From NCBI GenBank assembly GCA_023390985.1, contig JAEWBU010000343.1, forward strand, positions 1 through 29,097: a DNA stretch of 29,097 nt, given 5' to 3'. The stretch's first letter is position 1; each line of letters begins with the position of its first letter. Both the position numbers and the translations under genes were made by a program. The notes beneath the pieces are model-generated. The model did not search any database. It saw only the letters and a list, made by a program, of their open reading frames with translations, and had not been told where the DNA came from. Origin of the DNA: Pseudomonadota bacterium. GTDB taxonomy: Bacteria > Pseudomonadota > Gammaproteobacteria > Burkholderiales > Burkholderiaceae_C. Positions 1 through 6,654 of this stretch are shown here, in pieces.

Positions 1-1033
1 TCTTGTTGAACCAGGTGCCCGGCCTTGGCGATGCGGGATCTTGCACCGGCGCCGCTTCGTGCGGATCGAGCGCCATGGTCGATGAATTCCCGGCGAGCAG
101 GCTCTCCAGCCGGACCGGCTCGGGGTACTGCTCCCAGCCGAGTCCCTGCACCAGCGCGCCGGCACGGAAATGGCCGACCTGCGTGGCCTGAACGGCCTGG
201 CGCATCGCCGGTGCGAGCAGTTGCGGCTGCAGGTTGGCTTCGACGAAGCGGATCATGTCCGCCGCGGTCGACTTCACGCCGTAGGCCTGCGCATCCAGCA
301 CGCCCGGATTGACGCGGACCTCGCGGCCGGCCTTGTCGTGTCCCCACGCGTAGAGCTCCAGCGCCGACGACGGAACCCGGAGATGGCTGCGCGACAGGCC
401 GAGCGCGGGGAACACCTCTTCGTGCATCGATTCGCTGAAGTCGCGGCCGGTGGCCAGCGCGGCGAGGTGGCCGAAGAGGCCGATGCTCGGATTGGAGTAC
501 CGGCGGATGCGCCCCGGCGCCGCGGACGGTTTCCACGCCCGGAAGTAGTCGAGCAGGCCCTCGTCCGTGACCTCGTCCGGGAACTGCAAGGGCAGTCCGC
601 CCGCCGTGTAGGTGCCCAGGTGCAGCAGCGTCGCGGCGTCGATGGGCGTCCCGCGCAGCCGCGGCAGGTAGCGGCCGGGGTGCTCGTCCAGGCGGATCGC
701 GCCGCGCGCGACCGCGTAGCCGGCGAGCGTCGCGGTGATGGTCTTGGAGAGCGAGCCGATCTCGAACAAGGTGTGCTCGGTGACCGGTTGGCCGCGGGTC
801 TTCGATGCCACGCCGAACGAAGCGAAATGGCGCCGGCCGCGGTCCGTGACGGCGACCGCGAGTCCGGGAATGTCGTGCTGCGCGAGAAGGGGCCGGAACA
901 CGCGGTCGAAGAGGTCGTCGATCCCGCCGGCCGGCTCGGCCGCGGCGACGAAGGAGGAAGAGGGCAGCAGGAGCGACAGGCCCGCCTGGAGCGTGGCTCG
1001 CCGGGTGAAGGGGTTGGGCGCGACCGGTTTCAT
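1..1033 (-). CDS. ampC: Class C (AmpC-type) beta-lactamase, C-terminus cut by window edge
   Basis: A periplasmic serine beta-lactamase that would hydrolyse beta-lactam rings. The reading frame starts at ATG 1033 and runs off the left edge after about 344 codons. Seen: the SLSK nucleophile motif (S94, K97) in a FEIGSLSKT context, a YSN motif (AmpC Tyr150 equivalent) near residue 177 followed by PSIGLFG, and the final visible residues WFNK, which sit where the family has the K of its KTG triad. Family members are about 380 aa, so some 35 residues are missing. The N-terminus has a twin-arginine segment (TRRATLQAG) before a hydrophobic stretch and an AAA-type cleavage site, which suggests Tat export. 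No ampR-like regulator is adjacent on the visible side. A non-lactamase serine hydrolase of the same fold is possible, but the three-motif match favours AmpC. Confidence 0.9.
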   Translation of the reverse strand, partial: MKPVAPNPFTRRATLQAGLSLLLPSSSFVAAAEPAGGIDDLFDRVFRPLLAQHDIPGLAVAVTDRGRRHFASFGVASKTRGQPVTEHTLFEIGSLSKTITATLAGYAVARGAIRLDEHPGRYLPRLRGTPIDAATLLHLGTYTAGGLPLQFPDEVTDEGLLDYFRAWKPSAAPGRIRRYSNPSIGLFGHLAALATGRDFSESMHEEVFPALGLSRSHLRVPSSALELYAWGHDKAGREVRVNPGVLDAQAYGVKSTAADMIRFVEANLQPQLLAPAMRQAVQATQVGHFRAGALVQGLGWEQYPEPVRLESLLAGNSSTMALDPHEAAPVQDPASPRPGTWFNK

Positions 1034-1057
1034 GGCGCGCGCAGGATAGCGCGGCGC

Positions 1058-1525
1058 CTAGAGCCGGGTGTCCGGCGCCACACGGCGGTATTCGATCCGG
1101 TGCCCGCGGATGTGGTCGATGCCGCGGAACTCGCGGGGCGAATCGAACGTGATCTGGAACGTGGCGAACGGCAGGTTCAGCCGGGAGGGCGCCTGCCCGT
1201 TCATCGCGGTGTACTTGCGCTTGAGGTTGGTGCCGTCGTACAGCCAGGTTCCCTCGTGGGCGAAGTCGGTGGAGCGTCCGGCCGCGTCGGTCACGCGCAC
1301 CGCCTCGTGGAAGCGGTGGTCCGGATCGAGCGTGAGCAGGCGCCGCGTGCTGATGCCGTCGGCCTCGGATTCGCGCAGCCAGGTGCCCGGCAGCATCGCC
1401 TGGGGATCGCCGACATAGCCGCTGGCGCTCGTCACTTCGACCCCGGCCGCGACGCCGGGTCCCGGCACCTGCCAGATCGCGAGCAACGCCACCGCCGCCA
1501 GCGCGGCCGGAAGCCAGGCGTTCAT
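1058..1525 (-). CDS. Small secreted protein of unknown function
   Basis: A 155-residue protein that I do not recognise. The ATG at 1525 overlaps the stop of the upstream hemerythrin-like gene (ATGA, 1522-1525), which favours this start and suggests translational coupling. Residues 1-27 form a hydrophobic signal peptide or anchor ending near VAAG. The remainder has a lipocalin-like feel: GTWLRE, a second GTWLYDGTNLKRKY and several beta-type stretches, so a small extracytoplasmic beta domain is plausible but unproven. It lies between the beta-lactamase and the hemerythrin-like gene on the same strand. An in-frame extension further upstream exists but lies inside the neighbouring gene and is not believable. 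Confidence 0.75.
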   Translation of the reverse strand: MNAWLPAALAAVALLAIWQVPGPGVAAGVEVTSASGYVGDPQAMLPGTWLRESEADGISTRRLLTLDPDHRFHEAVRVTDAAGRSTDFAHEGTWLYDGTNLKRKYTAMNGQAPSRLNLPFATFQITFDSPREFRGIDHIRGHRIEYRRVAPDTRL

Positions 1526-2028
1526 TTCCTGTCCGGCCGTCGCGCCTCGCGGGAGATCGACGACACCACGTGGGACCACTCTTCCGACGTGAGCAACCGC
1601 CCCGTGTAGGCGCGCAGGGCCGTGTCTTCCTGGTTGAGCAGCCGCGTCATCAGTTCGCGGTGCTGCCGCAGCAGCGGGACGACCTCGCCGGCGCGGGCGC
1701 CGTCGCCGGATTCCACGGCCCGCAGCAGGTCCAGCGCCTGGTTCAGGAGGTCCTCGCAACGGCGGCCGTCGTGCTCGAGCACGTCGAGCAGCTCGTCGGC
1801 TTCGGGCAGCCGGCCGCGCGTGGCGCCCAGCAGCACGACGCCCTTGGGGCGGTGGGTGCGGGTCTCGAAGTCCTGGAATTCGTGGATCTGCCTGCGAAGC
1901 GAGTCCAGCCGCGGACCGGGCCGCTTCCAGCCGTCGTCGTCGAGCAGGCGCGCGATGTCGGCCAGCAACCGCCGCAACTGGCCGTGCTCAGCCTCGAGAA
2001 TCCGCCACGCCGATCCGGCTGCCAGCAT
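1522..2028 (-). CDS. Hemerythrin-like HHE-domain protein
   Basis: A cytoplasmic four-helix protein of 168 residues with the hemerythrin/HHE metal-ligand pattern. Visible candidates are H15 (EAEHGQLR), H49 (IHEFQ), H59, H86 (LEHDGRR), H123 (RQHREL) and E134 (NQEDTAL). Such proteins bind a di-iron centre and act in oxygen, nitric oxide or iron sensing or repair; the exact role here is unknown. The start at 2028 is supported by a GGGAGGAG ribosome-binding site about 5 nt upstream on the minus strand. Its stop overlaps the start of the next gene by 4 nt, so the two are probably one operon. The spacing of histidines is typical but not diagnostic for iron versus other metals. Confidence 0.85.
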   Translation of the reverse strand: MLAAGSAWRILEAEHGQLRRLLADIARLLDDDGWKRPGPRLDSLRRQIHEFQDFETRTHRPKGVVLLGATRGRLPEADELLDVLEHDGRRCEDLLNQALDLLRAVESGDGARAGEVVPLLRQHRELMTRLLNQEDTALRAYTGRLLTSEEWSHVVSSISREARRPDRK

Positions 2029-2065
2029 CTGCTCTCCTCCCGAAGAAACCGGTGCAGGCCATTGT

Positions 2066-2077
2066 GCTCCCGGGAGC
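2066..2077. repeat. Perfect 12-nt palindrome
   Basis: GCTCCCGGGAGC is perfectly self-complementary. It sits in the 54-nt gap between the end of the acetyltransferase gene (2083) and the start of the hemerythrin-like gene (2028), upstream of the latter. It has no loop and no T-run, so it is a poor terminator. It could be an operator half or chance in GC-rich DNA. Confidence 0.4.
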
Positions 2078-2082
2078 CGGGT

Positions 2083-2577
2083 TCAAGGGGCGCCTTCATC
2101 GCGGGAAGCGAACCGCTCGAGCGCCGGCCCGGCCAGCCGGTAGCGCACCCACTCGTCCATCGGCCAGGCGCCGATCGAACGGTAGAACTGCAGCGCCGGC
2201 TCGTTCCAGTCGAGCACGCTCCATTCGAAGCGGCCGCAGCCTTCGGCCACGGCGATGCCGGCCAGGTGCCGCAGCAAGGCCTTGCCGACGCCCCCATGCC
2301 GATGCGCGGGCGTGACGTACAGGTCTTCGAGGTAGAGGCCCTTGCGGCCCTGCCAGGTGGAGTAGTTGAAGAAGTAGACGGCGAAGCCGGCTTCCACGCC
2401 GCCGACGCGGCAGATCAGCGCGCGCGCCGGCCCCTCGCCGAACAGCGAGGCGCGGATGTCCGCTTCGGTGGCGACGACCTCGTGCCCGGCCCGTTCATAC
2501 GCGGCGAGTTCACGGATGAACCTCATGATCAGCGGGGCATCGCGCTCCTGCGCGGGACGGATCTCGATGTCGGGCAT
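2083..2577 (-). CDS. GNAT-family N-acetyltransferase
   Basis: A 164-residue acetyl-CoA-dependent acetyltransferase. Motif A is visible as LEDLYVTPAHRHGGVGKALL (residues about 83-102), with the R-x-x-G-x-G pyrophosphate loop as RHGGVG, and a later motif B region containing NEPALQFYRSIGA, where Tyr is the usual general acid. The length and the YLEDLYV/WNEPALQFY signatures resemble the spermidine/diamine acetyltransferase (SSAT-like) branch, so a polyamine or thialysine substrate is possible; this is inference. It follows the CAP-domain gene by only 9 nt on the same strand. A -10-like TAGATT lies 6 nt before the ATG, but it includes the stop codon of the preceding gene. Confidence 0.93.
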   Translation of the reverse strand: MPDIEIRPAQERDAPLIMRFIRELAAYERAGHEVVATEADIRASLFGEGPARALICRVGGVEAGFAVYFFNYSTWQGRKGLYLEDLYVTPAHRHGGVGKALLRHLAGIAVAEGCGRFEWSVLDWNEPALQFYRSIGAWPMDEWVRYRLAGPALERFASRDEGAP

Positions 2578-2586
2578 GCGCCGAAT

Positions 2587-3531
2587 CTAGCGCGGGCCCG
2601 TGGCGAAGGAAAACCGCGTCGACCCGGGCGCGCCGGCGACGGTGTAGTCGATCGCCACCGAATACGTCGTGGCGGGCTGCAGCACCTCGGGAATGACGGA
2701 GAACCATCCGTCGGTGAAGCTGCCGTTCGGATCGGGCGTCGCGCCCGCGCCGTAGGTGACGAGGAGCCTCACCGGACCGGACGGGCCGGTGATGGTGGCC
2801 GAGCCGATGCGCAGCGACTCGGGCCCGGCCACGATGATCGGCTGGCCCCATTCGGCGTTCGGGTCGGAAGGGAAGGGCGAGGGCGATTCGTTGCCGCCGC
2901 GGGCCGTCGCGTCGTCCGTGCCGGCGCAGGGGAACGTGGACACGCCCTGCGGTGGCTTCAATTGCGAGGGCGCGGGCACGCCCAGCTCGACGGTCAGCGT
3001 GTCGAGCGAGGCCACGGTGTTCCACGCAAGGCCGACTTCGCTGAAGCCGGTCAGGAGCGACTGCGCGTGGTAGGGCGCCGCCATCAGGTTGCGGACCGAA
3101 TCGGCGGCGGTCGAACCGCCGAACGACCCGCCGGTCGAGAGGTCCTCGCCGACCGCGCGCGGCGCATAGCCCGCGGCCAGCGCGCGGTCCAGTGGCGTCG
3201 CGCCGGTGAACCCGGGCTTGCCTGCGGTCTCTCCGTGGCCGAACTCGTTGTTGAGGTTCATGTAGTTGGCATGGGCCGCCGCCGCCTGGTCGAGCCGGGT
3301 CGACTGCGACAAAAGGCCGAAGCCGCAGCGCAGCCGGGCCGCGTTGAGCTGGTCGAAGGCCAGCCGTTGCGCGCTTCCCGGCGCGTAGCTGGCGTCGCTG
3401 ACCGACAGGGAGGGCGATGCCGATGCTGGGGCGACATCGTCGCCACCTCCACCACATCCGCTTGCTACGAGGGCCGCCAACAGGGCGGCGGCGAGCGCGT
3501 TGGCCGCGCGAATGTGTCTCGACATCATCAT
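2587..3531 (-). CDS. CAP/SCP-domain lipoprotein
   Basis: A 314-residue putative lipoprotein. Residues 1-26 form a lipoprotein signal (AAALLAALVASGC, lipid-bearing C26; the -3 position is Ala, slightly atypical), followed by a Gly-rich linker. Residues about 55-190 form a CAP (SCP/PR-1-like) domain with the usual tetrad in reach: H99 (GHGE), E129 (VGEDL), H155 (PYHAQSLL) and E165 (FSEVGLAW). A second, Pro-rich C-terminal part (about 200-314) looks like a beta domain with a WFSVIPEVLQPATTYSV stretch, as in YkwD-type proteins. The molecular role of bacterial CAP proteins is mostly unknown. Three consecutive ATGs begin at 3531, with a GGAG site about 8 nt upstream. Confidence 0.88.
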   Translation of the reverse strand: MMMSRHIRAANALAAALLAALVASGCGGGGDDVAPASASPSLSVSDASYAPGSAQRLAFDQLNAARLRCGFGLLSQSTRLDQAAAAHANYMNLNNEFGHGETAGKPGFTGATPLDRALAAGYAPRAVGEDLSTGGSFGGSTAADSVRNLMAAPYHAQSLLTGFSEVGLAWNTVASLDTLTVELGVPAPSQLKPPQGVSTFPCAGTDDATARGGNESPSPFPSDPNAEWGQPIIVAGPESLRIGSATITGPSGPVRLLVTYGAGATPDPNGSFTDGWFSVIPEVLQPATTYSVAIDYTVAGAPGSTRFSFATGPR

Positions 3532-3579
3532 GGGTTGACTCCGCAGCTCGCTTCCGGTTCACCTCTTCCACGTCCGCCG

Positions 3580-3585
3580 GATAAT
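3580..3585 (+). promoter_or_regulatory. Possible -10 box before the YecA/SEC-C gene
   Basis: GATAAT lies 23 nt before the GTG start, so transcription would begin roughly 17 nt upstream of it. No convincing -35 is visible. Confidence 0.3.
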
Positions 3586-3608
3586 CCGCAGCTTTCTCCG
3601 GACCTCCC

Positions 3609-4376
3609 GTGAACCACGCATCCGCATCCGATCCCGGACCCCTGACCCCGGAGGACTTCGACTTCCTCGACGCCGAGCTGGACCTGCTGCGTGAGCAGGA
3701 CGACGAGATCCCGCAATGGGAGTTCTGCGAAGGCTTCCTCGCCGCGCTGGTGTGCATGCGGCGCGAGGTGCCGCCCGAGGAGTACTGGCCCGTGCTGCTC
3801 GGCGAGGACTTCAAGCCGATGGCGCACATGGAGTTCGTGTGGCGCTGGCGCCGGCGCTGGGAGGAGATCGCGTTCGCGCTGGACCAGCCGGTGGAAGTGC
3901 TGGAGGACGAGCGCACCTACCACCCCGAGGCGCTGGACACGCGCGGCGCGATCCTCGCGCTGCCCGAGGACGAGCGCGTGGACGGCGATACCGACAACCT
4001 GCCGGCGTATGCCCAGGTGTGGGCGCTGGGATTCATGTACGCGGTGGAGAGCTGGCCGCAGGACTGGCAGCCGCCGCGCGACCCGGATGCCGCGGAGATG
4101 CTGGATGCGGCCCTCGAGTCGATCGTCGCACTGACGCAGGACGACCCGGGCGTGCCCGCGGTGTCGATGTACGCCGAAGACGGCCCGCCGAGCGTGAGCG
4201 ACGAGCGCCTGGATGCGATGGGGTCGGCGATCTGGGCCGTGTACGAACTGCGGCAGCTGTGGCGCAGCCTGGGCCCGCGGATCGAGCCGGTGCGCAAGGC
4301 GGCGGGGCCGGGCCGGAACGATCCTTGTCCTTGCGGAAGCGGGAAGAAATACAAGAAGTGCCACGGGGCCGGATGA
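3609..4376 (+). CDS. YecA/UPF0149 family protein with C-terminal SEC-C zinc motif
   Basis: A 255-residue cytoplasmic protein with an acidic helical YecA/YgfB-type body: FDFLDAELDLLREQ at the start and WEFCEGFLAALVCM near residue 40 are characteristic. It ends with a SEC-C motif, C240-x-C242-x8-C251-H252, preceded by GRNDPCPCGSGKKYKKC, the zinc-binding module also found at the end of SecA. The family function is unsettled; SEC-C proteins are linked to ribosome or translocase association. The start is GTG at 3609; no other early start codon fits the conserved N-terminus and there is no clear Shine-Dalgarno. It converges on the HU gene with a 36-nt gap. Confidence 0.92.
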   Translation: MNHASASDPGPLTPEDFDFLDAELDLLREQDDEIPQWEFCEGFLAALVCMRREVPPEEYWPVLLGEDFKPMAHMEFVWRWRRRWEEIAFALDQPVEVLEDERTYHPEALDTRGAILALPEDERVDGDTDNLPAYAQVWALGFMYAVESWPQDWQPPRDPDAAEMLDAALESIVALTQDDPGVPAVSMYAEDGPPSVSDERLDAMGSAIWAVYELRQLWRSLGPRIEPVRKAAGPGRNDPCPCGSGKKYKKCHGAG

Positions 4377-4394
4377 CGGCCCCTTCGGCGAGAA

Positions 4395-4409
4395 CGCCGG
4401 TCGCCGGCG
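4395..4409. terminator. Possible weak bidirectional terminator hairpin
   Basis: CGCCGG-TCG-CCGGCG forms a 6-bp stem with a 3-nt loop inside the 36-nt gap between two convergent genes. There is no T-run on either side, so it is at best a weak or Rho-assisted terminator. Confidence 0.3.
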
Positions 4410-4412
4410 ACG

Positions 4413-4697
4413 CTAGTCGTTCTTGCTGTTGACCGCGGCCTTCAGCGCCGCGCCGGGCACGAACCGCACGCTGGTGGAGGCGGCGATCGTCAACGCTTCG
4501 CCGGTCTGGGGATTGCGGCCGGCGCGCTCCGCCCGTTCCGCCCGCTTGAAGCTGCCGAAGCCGGGGATCACGATCTCTCCGCCCTTGGCCAACTCGTCGG
4601 AAACGATCTTGACGAAGGCGTCGACGGACCGCAGGGCGGCGGCTTGGGGCTGCTCGGTGGCGGCAGCAAGGGATTGCACGAGCTCAGTCTTGTTCAT
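4413..4697 (-). CDS. HU-family DNA-binding protein
   Basis: A 94-residue nucleoid protein of HU/IHF type that bends and compacts DNA as a dimer. Residues 1-45 are the helical dimer part (MNKTELVQSLA), then IVIPGFGSFKR and the arm signature with GRNPQTGE near residue 60, ending in RFVPGAALKAAVN. Length and motifs are full. The ATG at 4697 is chosen because the family starts MNKTEL and a GCAGGA ribosome-binding site lies about 6-7 nt upstream; an in-frame upstream extension has no homology feel. It is divergent from a second, lysine-tailed HU-like gene across a 166-nt intergenic region. IHF is excluded by the poor match to its beta-arm region. Confidence 0.95.
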   Translation of the reverse strand: MNKTELVQSLAAATEQPQAAALRSVDAFVKIVSDELAKGGEIVIPGFGSFKRAERAERAGRNPQTGEALTIAASTSVRFVPGAALKAAVNSKND

Positions 4698-4723
4698 CGA
4701 TGGTCCTGCGTTGGAAACGCGGC

Positions 4724-4729
4724 AGTCTA
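4724..4729 (-). promoter_or_regulatory. Possible -10 box of the HU gene
   Basis: TAGACT on the minus strand, about 26 nt before the ATG at 4697, would place the transcript start about 20 nt upstream of the gene, with the Shine-Dalgarno inside the leader. No good -35 is seen at 16-18 nt. Confidence 0.33.
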
Positions 4730-4812
4730 GGGCACGCGGGCGCTCAAGCAGGAATCGAAGTAACACACCATTGCTCTGCTCGAAGCGTGTTCGTCTCGCC
4801 CTGTTGCGAACT

Positions 4813-4818
4813 TAGAAT
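4813..4818 (+). promoter_or_regulatory. Possible -10 box of the lysine-tailed HU-like gene
   Basis: TAGAAT (within TTAGAATC) lies 45 nt upstream of the ATG at 4864. The same TAGAATC string occurs upstream of the histidine kinase at 19164. The -35 position (about 4790) is a weak TTCGTC. Confidence 0.4.
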
Positions 4819-4825
4819 CTGCGCA

Positions 4826-4840
4826 CCTCGAATTTCGAGG
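4826..4840. promoter_or_regulatory. 15-nt palindrome between the two HU genes
   Basis: CCTCGAA-T-TTCGAGG has perfect 7-nt arms around a single T. It starts about 7 nt after the TAGAAT box, so it would straddle the transcription start and early leader of the lysine-tailed HU-like gene. It could be an operator or a 5' mRNA element. It also lies in the upstream region of the divergent HU gene. Confidence 0.45.
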
Positions 4841-4863
4841 GGAACCCAGATCGACAGACGAAT

Positions 4864-5310
4864 ATGGCAACTGCAAAGAAACTGACGAAGACCGCGGCCA
4901 AGACCAAGGCCGCCCCGAAGAAGGCCGCACCGAAGGCCGCCCCCAAGAAGGCCGTGCGCAGCGCCTCCGCCCCGAAGGCGGCCGCCGCGCCGATGAAGCC
5001 GATCAAGGAGACCTTCAACAAGAGCAGCCTGGCGCTGCACCTGGCCGACGCTTCCGGCGTCGAGCCCAAGGCCGTCAAGGCCGTGATGGCCGCGCTCGAG
5101 AACACGATGGTCGCCTCGGTCAACCGCAAGGGCGCCGGCTCCTTCGTGCTGCCGGGTCTTCTCAAGGTGACCGCGGTGGCGGTGCCGGCGAAAAAGGCGC
5201 GCAAGGGCATCAACCCCTTCACCAAGGAAGAGACCGTCTTCAAGGCCAAGCCCGCGTCGGTGAAGCTGAAGGTCCGCTCGCTCAAGAAGCTGAAGGACGC
5301 CGCGGCTTAA
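4864..5310 (+). CDS. HU-like protein with histone H1-like lysine/alanine-rich N-terminal tail
   Basis: A 148-residue nucleoid-associated protein. Residues 1-50 are a low-complexity, strongly basic tail of KAAPKKAAPKA-type repeats, like eukaryotic H1 and AlgP/BpH1 tails. Residues about 52-140 are an HU-like fold (PIKETFNKSSLALHLA, then GAGSFVLPGLLKV) with an arm KGINPFTKEETVFKAKPA in place of the canonical GRNPQTGE. The tail would add non-specific DNA affinity. It is divergent from an ordinary HU gene, so the pair may be co-regulated. A strong intrinsic terminator follows within 25 nt, indicating a monocistronic unit. The start is the only sensible ATG. DNA binding is well supported; the specific role is not known. 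Confidence 0.93.
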   Translation: MATAKKLTKTAAKTKAAPKKAAPKAAPKKAVRSASAPKAAAAPMKPIKETFNKSSLALHLADASGVEPKAVKAVMAALENTMVASVNRKGAGSFVLPGLLKVTAVAVPAKKARKGINPFTKEETVFKAKPASVKLKVRSLKKLKDAAA

Positions 5311-5332
5311 GCGCTTCGCGCTCTCCCGCGAA

Positions 5333-5356
5333 GGCCGCCCGTGGGCGGCCTTTTTT
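5333..5356 (+). terminator. Intrinsic terminator after the lysine-tailed HU-like gene
   Basis: A perfect 8-bp GC stem (GGCCGCCC / GGGCGGCC) with a 2-nt GT spacer is followed by six T residues and further T-rich sequence. It begins 22 nt after the stop codon. This is the clearest terminator in the window. It sits just beyond the end of the convergent RTX-lipoprotein gene (5361). Confidence 0.93.
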
Positions 5357-5360
5357 CTTT

Positions 5361-6290
5361 TCAGCGGCGGATGATCCAGGCCGGGTCGAACGAGGTGATC
5401 CCCGGCAGCGCGATGATCTGCTGCACCGAGGTGATCGTGGTCGCGTAGCGCTCGGGGTAGAGCGTGTAGACGAGTTGCTGCCGGGCGGCATCGAAGAACA
5501 GGTTGCCGCTGGCGAACAGCGCCGCCGGGTCGCCCGGGAGAAAGCTTCCATCGATGCGGTCGCCCTCGCCGGGGGTGAAGTCGAGGATCGTCATCGGCGC
5601 TTCCGGCGAGGTGTGCGCGCCCCGCGGCCGGACCACGAACGTGTCCGCGCCCGGGCCGCCGCGCGACTGGCCGACGTTGTTGATCAGGGTGTCGTTGCCG
5701 TTGCCGCCATCGAGGTACGCGCCGTAGCGGCCGGCGGCATCCAGGATGTCGTCCCCGTCCAGGCCGTGGATTTCGAGCGCGACGAAGGCGGTGCCGGTGA
5801 TCCGGTTGTCCAGCGAATTGCCGACCAGCGGACCTCCTCCCACGAACACCGAAAAGTTGGCGTCCATGTTCTCGACGTTCGGCGGCAGGGTGTAGGCGAC
5901 GGAGGTGCGGATCTCGTCGATGCCGCCGTCGGCCTGCTCGATCACGACGTCGGAAGGATCGGTCACGAGGTAGATGTCGTCCCCGCGGCCGCCGGCCATC
6001 ACGGCCGGGTGCGGGGTCGCCTGCAGCGTGTCGGGGCCGTCGGTGCCTTGCACGGTGGGCTCAGGTGCCGGCGCCGGTGCCGAAGCTCGCGCCGGCGCGG
6101 CAGCTGGAGGCACGGCGACCGCGACGGGGGAGGGCGAGGACACCTCGCCGCTCGACGATGCGAAGGCGGCGGTCGCCGGCTGCTCGCCTCCGCCTCCGCC
6201 TCCGCCGCCACCGCAAGCACTCAGCCAGAGACTCGTGAACGCCACGAGGGCGAGCCGCTGCGGGCGGCTGACCAGACTTCCGGGTTGCAT
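5361..6290 (-). CDS. Lipoprotein with RTX-type calcium-binding repeats
   Basis: A 309-residue protein with a textbook lipobox (LSAC, C26), followed by nine Gly residues and a Pro/Ala/Ser-rich linker to about residue 80. The rest is an RTX/hemolysin-type calcium-binding region: GGRGDDIYL (100), GLDGDDILD (176), GGNGNDTLI (195) and GGPGADTFV (211), ending in an ILDFTPGEGDRIDGS segment typical of the last RTX coil. RTX proteins are normally released by type I secretion with a C-terminal signal. Here the lipobox predicts Sec export and membrane anchoring instead. No protease, lipase or toxin domain is visible, so the catalytic role, if any, is unknown. ATG at 6290 has a GGGGGAG site upstream. Confidence 0.88.
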   Translation of the reverse strand: MQPGSLVSRPQRLALVAFTSLWLSACGGGGGGGGGEQPATAAFASSSGEVSSPSPVAVAVPPAAAPARASAPAPAPEPTVQGTDGPDTLQATPHPAVMAGGRGDDIYLVTDPSDVVIEQADGGIDEIRTSVAYTLPPNVENMDANFSVFVGGGPLVGNSLDNRITGTAFVALEIHGLDGDDILDAAGRYGAYLDGGNGNDTLINNVGQSRGGPGADTFVVRPRGAHTSPEAPMTILDFTPGEGDRIDGSFLPGDPAALFASGNLFFDAARQQLVYTLYPERYATTITSVQQIIALPGITSFDPAWIIRR

Positions 6291-6654
6291 GAGATCTTCT
6301 CCCCCGCGAAGGTCGCGGACGAAGGAATGCTCCCTGCCAGTGCACAGCTTCGGTCGCTGCCGGAGAGAAGTCCCATGTAGGACAAGGCTGCTGTTGCAGA
6401 TGGCGGCGCCACCGACGCGTTCGGACTAATCCATTCGGGTTCGATTCGCGCGCGCGTCCGCAACTACGCCGCAGTGCATCCGTGACCGGGTGTGAGCTCC
6501 CGCAGTCGCGGGCTACCAACAGGGCGATGGCCGACCGCTGTTCGATAGCTAGCAAAAACACTTATGGAAAACGAACCCGATTGATCTTGACTTTGGGTGG
6601 TACGGCGAAGTCTCAAAAAGACGGCGCGCCGGGCCGCTCGACAAGGAGGCAATC
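6291..6654. other. 364-nt intergenic region between divergent genes
   Basis: It lies between the divergent RTX-lipoprotein and sugar dehydrogenase genes, so it must hold both promoters. I see a TTGACT at 6587-6592 that could be a -35 for the dehydrogenase, without a good -10 at 17 nt, and a short CCCGC/GCGGG hairpin near 6498. No small gene is supported. Confidence 0.4.
6643..6649 (+). promoter_or_regulatory. Strong Shine-Dalgarno of the sugar dehydrogenase gene
   Basis: AAGGAGG lies 5 nt before the ATG at 6655 and fixes the start in a frame that is also open upstream. Confidence 0.85.

Noticed and set aside
170..1609. Long plus-strand open frame of 479 codons
   Set aside because: It is antisense to the beta-lactamase and the small secreted protein, has Arg/Gly/Ala-rich composition and no motif. 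It is a by-product of GC-rich codon use.
1570..3612. Plus-strand open frame of 680 codons
   Set aside because: It runs antisense through the hemerythrin, acetyltransferase and CAP genes, all of which have strong motifs on the minus strand.
6430..6480. tRNA-like T-loop string GGTTCGATTC
   Set aside because: The neighbouring bases do not form a T stem, and no anticodon or acceptor arm can be built, so it is chance.
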